Positions 58,527 to 64,000 of a stretch of 64,000 bases of DNA are shown here, one piece after another. The notes under the pieces are model-generated. The model saw only the letters and a program-made list of their open reading frames with translations, made no database searches and had not been told where the DNA came from. Position 1 is the stretch's first letter; every line of letters begins with the position of its first letter. Source of the DNA: Whitmania pigra (lineage: Eukaryota > Annelida > Clitellata > Hirudinida > Haemopidae); assembly GCA_021613335.1 (NCBI GenBank), contig JAJTWR010000147.1:1-64000 (forward strand), written 5' to 3'. The translations under genes and the position numbers were made by a program.

Positions 58527-59083
58527 GAAAAGCGCCCCGATATCCCGGTCGAGAATGCCGTCGATGGATGGTTCGGCAATAATCTGAAGGAGCTTGGGCA
58601 AATTTACCATTCGAGTGGATTTTCGAACGCACGACGCCGCGTCTTCGAGCCTTGTTTCAAGCGTTGCAAGAAAGCGCCAGGGCCCTTGCCGCCCGCTATG
58701 GAGTAAACCCGAAGACGGTAGCGAAGCGGCGCAAGCGAACCGCCACGGACGACGCGCCGATGGTCCCAAGGAGCCGAAGAGCACGGCCGCCAACGTCGGC
58801 CGAGGAAGCCATCGTAGCGGCTTTCCGGCAGAAAACGCCGCCGCCGCTGGACGAGGTTTTGGGCTGCTTGAGGGACGCAATTCCCCATCTCAGCCGCAGC
58901 GCCTTGCACCGCTGCCTCCAGCGCCACGGCATCTCACATCTCCCGGTTGAGTAGACGGCCGGAAAACGCAGGCGGTTCAAGGCCTATGAGCTCGGCTGCG
59001 TCCACATCGATAGTTGCGAACTACGTCATGCCAGCGGCAGGATCGCGATGTTCCTCGCCATCGATCGTGTCTCGAAGTCCAGC

Positions 59084-60367
59084 TGGACGCCTCCGGAAAC
59101 TGGCGTTGGTGACGATTTTATGATTCAATTGTCTGTATCGGTAGATGGATGGAGGCCTTGATGAAGGGTCAGGTTGGTTTCTGGGATTTCGAACACAGCC
59201 TTGAAGCTCTGTCGGCGGAAGGTGATCCGCTGGAGAAACTGGAGCGAACGGTCTGCTTCGAGCAGTTTCGCCCGGCTCTGAGCAAGGCGGTTCGGCGTTC
59301 CGACCCCTCGAAAGGGGGACGCCCGGGTTCGATGTGGCGCTGAAGTTCAAGATGCTGGTCTTGCAGGGGCTCTATGGCCTGTCACTCCAGCAGACGGCCT
59401 GCCAGGTGCAAGATCGCCTGACCTGGCTTCGGTTCTGCGGTTTGCGTCCCGGCGAAGCGGTTCCCGACGCCAACACGCTGTGGGATTTTCGCGAGGCGCT
59501 GATCACGGCCAAGGCGCTGGACCGGCTGTTTCAAACCCTCGATCAGATGATTTCCGATGCAGGCTATCTTGCCATGGGCGGCCAGATCATTGACGCGACG
59601 CTGGTGACAGCCCCACGCCAGCGCAACAAAGACAGCGAGAAAGAGGCGATCAAAGCCGGTCAAATCCCCGAAGCATGGAAGGACAGGCCGGCCAAATTAC
59701 GGCAGAAGGATCGAGAGGCTCGCTGGACGATGAAACTCTCCAAAGCCAGGCCCAAAGAGGATGGGACGCCGCAGATCGATATCGCGACCCGGTCTTTGGC
59801 TACAAAAGCCACATTTCCATTGACCGCCGACATGGTATCATCCGCCGCCGCCTCGTCACGGATGCCGCCGCCGCGGATGGAGCGCGGCTGCGAGAGGGGC
59901 TGATTGCCCGAAACACAGCCTCGGATGTATGGGCCGATACGGCATACCGCTCAAAGAGCAACGAGGAATTTCTGCTTGATCATGGCAAGGTCAGCCGCAT
60001 CCATCGCAAGAAACCAAAGGGCAGACCGATGAGCAAGGCCACAGCGAGGGCCAATGCGGTGAAGTCCAAAATCCGCGCCCGCGTTGAGCGCGTCTTCGCC
60101 GAACAGAAAGATCGCATGAGTCTTTTCATCCGAACCATCGGAAAAGCAAGAGCAGAGGCGACCATCACTCTGGCCAACATGGCTTACAACATGAAACGCT
60201 GGCGCTGGTTGGAAAAAATGAACCCCGTCTGACCCTGGGGAACAAGGAAAACCAGGTAAAGTCGCCTCGCAAACCCCGGAACATCGTCCTCTTCACCCGA
60301 CTTATGCCAAAAAACAGCCATTCCTCAACCAAAGATCCTTAAAAAATCAGGTTTCCGGAGGTGTCCA
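59084..60367 (+). mobile_element. IS5-type element, copy 3, inserted in the IS481-like element
   Basis: A 1,284-base element bounded by TGGACGCCTCCGGAAAC (59084) and the complementary end GTTTCCGGAGGTGTCCA (60351-60367). It is the only copy with both ends recognisable. The transposase runs from ATG 59161 (MKGQVGFWDFEHSLEALSAE) to 60232 (RWRWLEKMNPV) but changes frame near 59322 and near 59787, each time because a C is missing relative to copy 2. Domains are as in copies 1 and 2. I could not define a target-site duplication. Confidence 0.88.
59161..60232 (+). pseudogene. IS5-type DDE transposase, two frameshifts
   Basis: Segments in order are LKFKMLVLQGLYGLSLQQTA and CQVQDRLTWLRFCGLRPGEA, the FREALITAKALDRLFQTLDQ region, GGQIIDATLVTAPRQRNKDS (first acidic residue), HISIDRRHGIIRR, VWADTAYRSKSNEEF (second Asp) and ARVERVFAEQKDRMSLFIRT (Glu of the triad). 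Frame changes at about 59322 and 59787 are single-C losses. The parts outside the breaks are intact. Confidence 0.85.
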
Positions 60368-60797
60368 CCTGCGTCGCGTTTCACGAATGCGCGGGGAAGA
60401 TGGCAGGCGCCACCTTCCTCCAGAACGTGGCGGAAGCCTTCCCCTACAAAATCCATACCGTCCTCACCGACAATGGCATGGCCTTCGCCGACCTGTCCAA
60501 GAACCGTGACGGCCCCTCCCGACGCTTCCTCGCTCCACACATCTTCGATCGCGTCTGCATCGCCAACAACATCGAGCATCGCTTGACCAAGCCCTATCGT
60601 CCCTGGACGAACGCTCAGGCCGAGCGGATGAACCGTACCCTCAAGGACGCCACCGTTAAGACCTGCCGCTACGATAATCTCGAAAGCCTCAAGGCCTTGC
60701 GATGGCGAACTCTCTACCAGGTCATCTACGATGCCTGAACGAAAGCCCCTTCAATCTGCAAGACCGAGCCGAACCATCTCATTCCAGGACTATACAT

Positions 60798-60962
60798 GGT
60801 CTGTTCTTGCCTTTCACGTGGAGCGGGTAATAGGAAACGTGGCGCTCTTTGGCAGATTCATGGCAGCGCCTCTCGCTCTCTTCGTTCCGATCATTTTATG
60901 GGAAGAAATAACGCGGGCATGACGCTGAAGACGGGCCGGTCGGCCATGAAGTCCATGCCGCT
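60798..60962. other. Gap between the IS remnant and hutU
   Basis: About 165 bases with no gene that I can recognise. The insertion elements end close to the 3' end of the hut operon, so any former terminator or downstream gene (for example hutI) may have been displaced. Confidence 0.3.
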
Positions 60963-62628
60963 TCACCCCAGAATGCCGGGCAGCGTCAAGCGGTGCTCGC
61001 GCGCGCAATCGAGCGCGATGTCATAGCCGGCATCGGCATGACGCATGACGCCGGTTGCCGGGTCGTTCCACAGCACGCGCTCCAACCGGCGGGCGGCGGC
61101 GGCGGTGCCGTCGGCGACGATCACCATGCCGGCATGTTGAGAAAAACCCATGCCGACGCCACCGCCATGGTGCAGTGAGACCCAGGTGGCGCCACTGGCG
61201 CAGTTGAGCAAGGCGTTGAGCAGCGGCCAATCGGAAACGGCGTCGGAACCGTCGCACATGGCTTCGGTCTCGCGGTTGGGGGATGCAACCGAACCGCTGT
61301 CCAGATGATCGCGGCCAATGACGATCGGAGCCTTCAACTGGCCTTTGGCCACCATCTCATTGAAAGCAAGCCCCAGCCGATCGCGGACCCCAGGCCAACC
61401 CAGCAGATGCGCGCCGGCAGACCCTGGAATTTGATGCGTTCGCGCGCCATGTCCAGCCAGTTATGCAGGTGCGCATCGTTGGGGATCAATTCCTTGACCT
61501 TGGCGTCGGTGCGAAAAATATCCTCGGGATCGCCCGACAAGGCCGCCCAGCGGAAAGGTCCGATGCCCCGGCAAAAGAGCGGACGGATATAGGCCGGCAC
61601 GAAACCGGGAAAATCGAAAGCATCGGCGACGCCTTCCTCCAACGCCATCTGGCGGATGTTATTGCCGTAATCGAGTGTCGCAACCCCCTCATGCCACCAC
61701 CCCAGCATGGCGCGGACATGAGTGGCCATGGAGGCGCGGGCGGCTTTTTCCACCGCCTTGGGGTCGCTTTCGCGCATCTGCGCCCAACGATCCAGACTCC
61801 AGCCCGCCGGCAGATAGCCATTGACCGGGTCGTGAGCCGAGGTCTGATCGGTGACGACATCCGGGCGAATGCGCGCTCGCGCAATTCCGGCAGAAGTTCG
61901 GCGGCATTGCCCAGCAACCCGACCGACACGGCTTTACCGTCTTCATGGCTTTGCGCGACGATCGCCAGGGCTTCGTCCAGCGATCGGCTATGGGTGTCGA
62001 GATAACCGGTGCGCAGGCGAAAATCGATCCGGCTTGGCTGGCATTCGATGGCAAGGCACGAAGCGCCGGCCATGGTGGCGGCTAAAGGCTGCGCTCCGCC
62101 CATACCGCCAAGTCCGGCGGTCAGAATCCATTTACCCTTCAGCGATCCGCCGAAATGACGCCGGCCAACCTCGACGAAGGTTTCATAAGTGCCCTGAACG
62201 ATGCCTTGCGCGCCGATATAGATCCAGGAACCGGCCGTCATTTGGCCGTACATCATCAGCCCCTTGCGATCCAGCTCGTTGAATTTGTCCCAATTGGCCC
62301 AGCGCGGCACCAGATTGGAATTGGCGATCAGCACGCGCGGAGCGTCGGCGTGGGTACGGAACACGCCAACCGGCTTGCCCGACTGGATCAGCAGGGTCTC
62401 ATCCTCATTCAAGTCGCGCAAGGCGGCGACGATGCGGTCATAAGCACGCCAATCGCGCGCAGCCCGGCCAATGCCGCCATAGACCACCAGTTCGCCCGGG
62501 CGTTCGGCGACATCGGCATCGAGATTATTCATCAACATGCGCAAGGGCGCTTCGGTCAGCCAGGATTTGGCCGAAAGCTCCGATCCGCGCGGAGCGCGGA
62601 TGGAGCGGTCATTATCGATACGGGTCAT
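60963..62628 (-). pseudogene. hutU: Urocanate hydratase, two frameshifts
   Basis: HutU converts urocanate to imidazolonepropionate with a tightly bound NAD. Present are [40 protein letters not shown], the cofactor motif [40 protein letters not shown], then [20 protein letters not shown] and the C-terminal [20 protein letters not shown]. The frame changes near 61872 (GAATGCGCGCTCGC; the in-frame form should continue [20 protein letters not shown]) and near 61390 (in GGCCTGGGGTCCGCG). Start ATG 62628 is four bases after the hutG stop. The full length of about 555 codons matches the family. Confidence 0.9.
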
Positions 62629-62631
62629 GTT

Positions 62632-63447
62632 TCAGGTTCCGGCAGCAAAAGCAAGAATATCGGCCAGAATGGCCTTCAGGTCGATTTGAATCGCAGCAGC
62701 GTACCCGGCATCCCAAGCCGGCGGCCAGGTCGCCGGGTCGGGCGTCAGGGGGTCGTCGGTCAGATATCCGCGCATGGCCAGTTCCATCTGCACCGCCTGC
62801 ACCCCGTCGCCGGGGCGGCCGTAATGGCGGGTGATCCAGCCGCCCTTGAAGCGGCCATTGACGACATGGCCGCGCTTGCTGGCAGCGCAAATAGCCGCGA
62901 TGCGAGCGGCCAGGCGCGGATCGCAAGCGGCCCCGTCATTGGTGCCGATGTTGAATTGCGGCAACATGCCTTGGAACAGGCGCGGGATCGTCGAGCGGAT
63001 CGAATGGCAATCGTACAAAAAAACGATGGGGCGCTGTTGGCGCAGGCGGGCGATTTCGCCTCGCACAGCGTCATGAAAGGGCTGGAAATAAAGGCTCGTA
63101 CGACGGGCGATCTCGGCGGCATCGGGTTCCATGCCGGGTTTGTACAGCTTTTCGCCATCGAAACTCTCGATTGGGCACAGGCCGGTGGTCGCTTGCCCTG
63201 GATAAAGCGATCGGCCCGAGGGATCGCGGTTCAGATCGATTATCGACCGCGACCAATGCGGCCGGATCAAGGTGGCATCCAAATCAGCTGCAAAGCCATA
63301 AAGCCGGTCGACATGCCAATCGGCATCGCGTAGCGCCAGCCAGGGCGAGACGAAGCGATCAACCAGATCGTCGGGCAGGCCAGCGCCGGTATGGGGAAAG
63401 GTGAGGATTAGCGGCGCGTTACCGCGCTGGATGACGGGGAGGGTCAT
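62632..63447 (-). CDS. hutG: N-formylglutamate deformylase
   Basis: A 271-residue zinc amidohydrolase releasing formate and glutamate at the end of the five-step histidine pathway. The segments [79 protein letters not shown] and [20 protein letters not shown] are typical. It implies the formiminoglutamate deiminase (HutF) route, although hutF is not in the window. The start overlaps the hutH stop as ATGA. Confidence 0.92.
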   Translation of the reverse strand: MTLPVIQRGNAPLILTFPHTGAGLPDDLVDRFVSPWLALRDADWHVDRLYGFAADLDATLIRPHWSRSIIDLNRDPSGRSLYPGQATTGLCPIESFDGEKLYKPGMEPDAAEIARRTSLYFQPFHDAVRGEIARLRQQRPIVFLYDCHSIRSTIPRLFQGMLPQFNIGTNDGAACDPRLAARIAAICAASKRGHVVNGRFKGGWITRHYGRPGDGVQAVQMELAMRGYLTDDPLTPDPATWPPAWDAGYAAAIQIDLKAILADILAFAAGT

Positions 63448-64000
63448 GATGCCAACTCCAGCCCTGGCAGGTTTTCAAGGGCGGCGATTCCCGTCAGATC
63501 GCCTTTTTGGATCAGTTCAGCGACGATGGCCAGATCGGGGGCGAAAAAACGGTCGTCGCTCAACCCTGGCACATGGCGGCGCACCAGGGCGCGGACCCGC
63601 TCCAGCGGCGGGCTGGAAACCAGGCCGTCCAGAAAATCGCACCCCTGGCAGGCGGCGAGCAGTTCGATGGCCAGCACATGGGCAAGGTTGCGGGTCATGC
63701 GATGCAGGCGGTAAGCGCCATGGGCTCCCATCGAGACGTGATCTTCCTGATTGGCTGAGGTTGGGATGGAATCGACACAAGCTGGATGGGCCATCTGCTT
63801 GTTTTCCGCCACCAAAGCCGCCGCGGTCACTTGCGGGATCATGAAACCGGAATTGAGACCGGGGCGCGGCGTCAAAAAAGCTGGCAGGCGCGACAGGACG
63901 GGATCGACCAGCAGCGAGATGCGCCGCTCGGCAAGCGAGCCGATTTCGCAAATCGCCAGTGCCATGATATCGGCGGCAAAGGCGACCGGTTCGGCGTGGA
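63444..64000 (-). CDS. hutH: Histidine ammonia-lyase, C-terminal part
   Basis: The C-terminal 185 or so residues of the MIO-containing lyase that turns histidine into urocanate. They contain [20 protein letters not shown] at the window edge, [20 protein letters not shown] and [20 protein letters not shown] with the conserved Gln-Glu-Asp-His region. The catalytic Ala-Ser-Gly part lies beyond the window. It is the upstream member of the hutH-hutG-hutU run. Confidence 0.93.
   Translation of the reverse strand, partial: HAEPVAFAADIMALAICEIGSLAERRISLLVDPVLSRLPAFLTPRPGLNSGFMIPQVTAAALVAENKQMAHPACVDSIPTSANQEDHVSMGAHGAYRLHRMTRNLAHVLAIELLAACQGCDFLDGLVSSPPLERVRALVRRHVPGLSDDRFFAPDLAIVAELIQKGDLTGIAALENLPGLELAS

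Larger units (their letters stand above)
58595..60797 (+). mobile_element. IS481-like element, frameshifted and split by an IS5-type insertion
   Basis: Translated pieces match an IS481-type transposase in order: an N-terminal helix-turn-helix (ALAARYGVNPKTVAKRRKR and LSRSALHRCLQRHGISHLP), then YELGCVHIDSCELRHASGR with MFLAIDRVSK up to about 59082, and, beyond the inserted IS5-type element, CVAFHECAGKMAGATFLQNV, LTDNGMAFADL and KPYRPWTNAQAERMNRTLKD (60367 on). It contains frame changes and stops, and lacks internal codons near 60690. A degenerate end (NHLIPGLY) reaches about 60797. Terminal repeats were not located. It is inactive. Confidence 0.82.

Overview
The window looks like the chromosome of an alphaproteobacterium, most likely from the Rhodospirillales. 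The evidence is the RegB/RegA redox two-component pair, aerobic-type cobalamin genes (cobS, cobC, cobU, cobT), COX15-type heme A synthase, homospermidine synthase, the bamB-der order, the enoyl-CoA hydratase / CoA-binding / metY block beside rplM-rpsI, and the chorismate mutase-hisC-tyrC operon. Base composition is GC-rich throughout coding DNA, with a few AT-rich gaps.

Layout. 1-5.6 kb: a YqaA-type membrane protein (partial), ctaA, a class III nucleotide cyclase and a PaaH-type 3-hydroxyacyl-CoA dehydrogenase. 5.6-12.1 kb: homospermidine synthase, the TPR protein-bamB-der operon, an Smr protein and an alpha/beta hydrolase. 12.1-18.2 kb: two glycosyltransferases, the enoyl-CoA hydratase/CoA-binding/metY operon, and rplM-rpsI with a clear terminator. 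18.3-25.6 kb: two damaged IS5-type elements, then a tandemly amplified chemoreceptor unit in which each copy carries a fossil 3' tail of the neighbouring Kef-type antiporter gene. 25.5-34 kb: antiporter, tadA, class I amidotransferase-like hydrolase, rluB, rsmD, OmpA-like lipoprotein, apaG, folE, methyltransferase and aroQ. 34-40.7 kb: an EamA exporter divergent from a LysR regulator with a clean operator-like dyad, a DUF1835 protein, an MBL-fold hydrolase, an unknown membrane protein and a DUF2333 protein. 40.8-49.8 kb: a six-gene minus-strand run cobS-cobC-cobU-rph-rdgB-hemW, divergent from cobT-regB-regA-ubiD. 49.8-54.4 kb: aromatic/histidine biosynthesis, a YkgJ-type cysteine-cluster protein and two small unknown genes. 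54.4-64 kb: an SLC5-PAS-kinase-receiver hybrid, an IS481-like element split by a third IS5-type copy, and the hut operon (hutH-hutG-hutU).

The most striking property is the number of broken reading frames. About fifteen protein genes, plus all transposases, change frame by one or two bases, usually in a short homopolymer or simple repeat, with clean coding sequence on both sides. The broken set includes genes expected to be essential (der, rpsI twice, tadA), so the simplest reading is uncorrected indel errors in the assembly. Real decay or slippage at individual sites cannot be excluded. I therefore list such genes as interrupted, give the break position, and name the intact ancestral product.

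No defence island, CRISPR array, prophage, or tRNA or rRNA gene was recognised, and no clearly new multi-gene system. The best leads for new biology are non-coding: a hairpin burying the ribosome binding site of the cyclase, a promoter followed by a perfect 18-bp terminator-like hairpin before the MBL gene, paired long inverted repeats before the SLC5 kinase, and a perfect 18-bp palindrome ahead of rplM.
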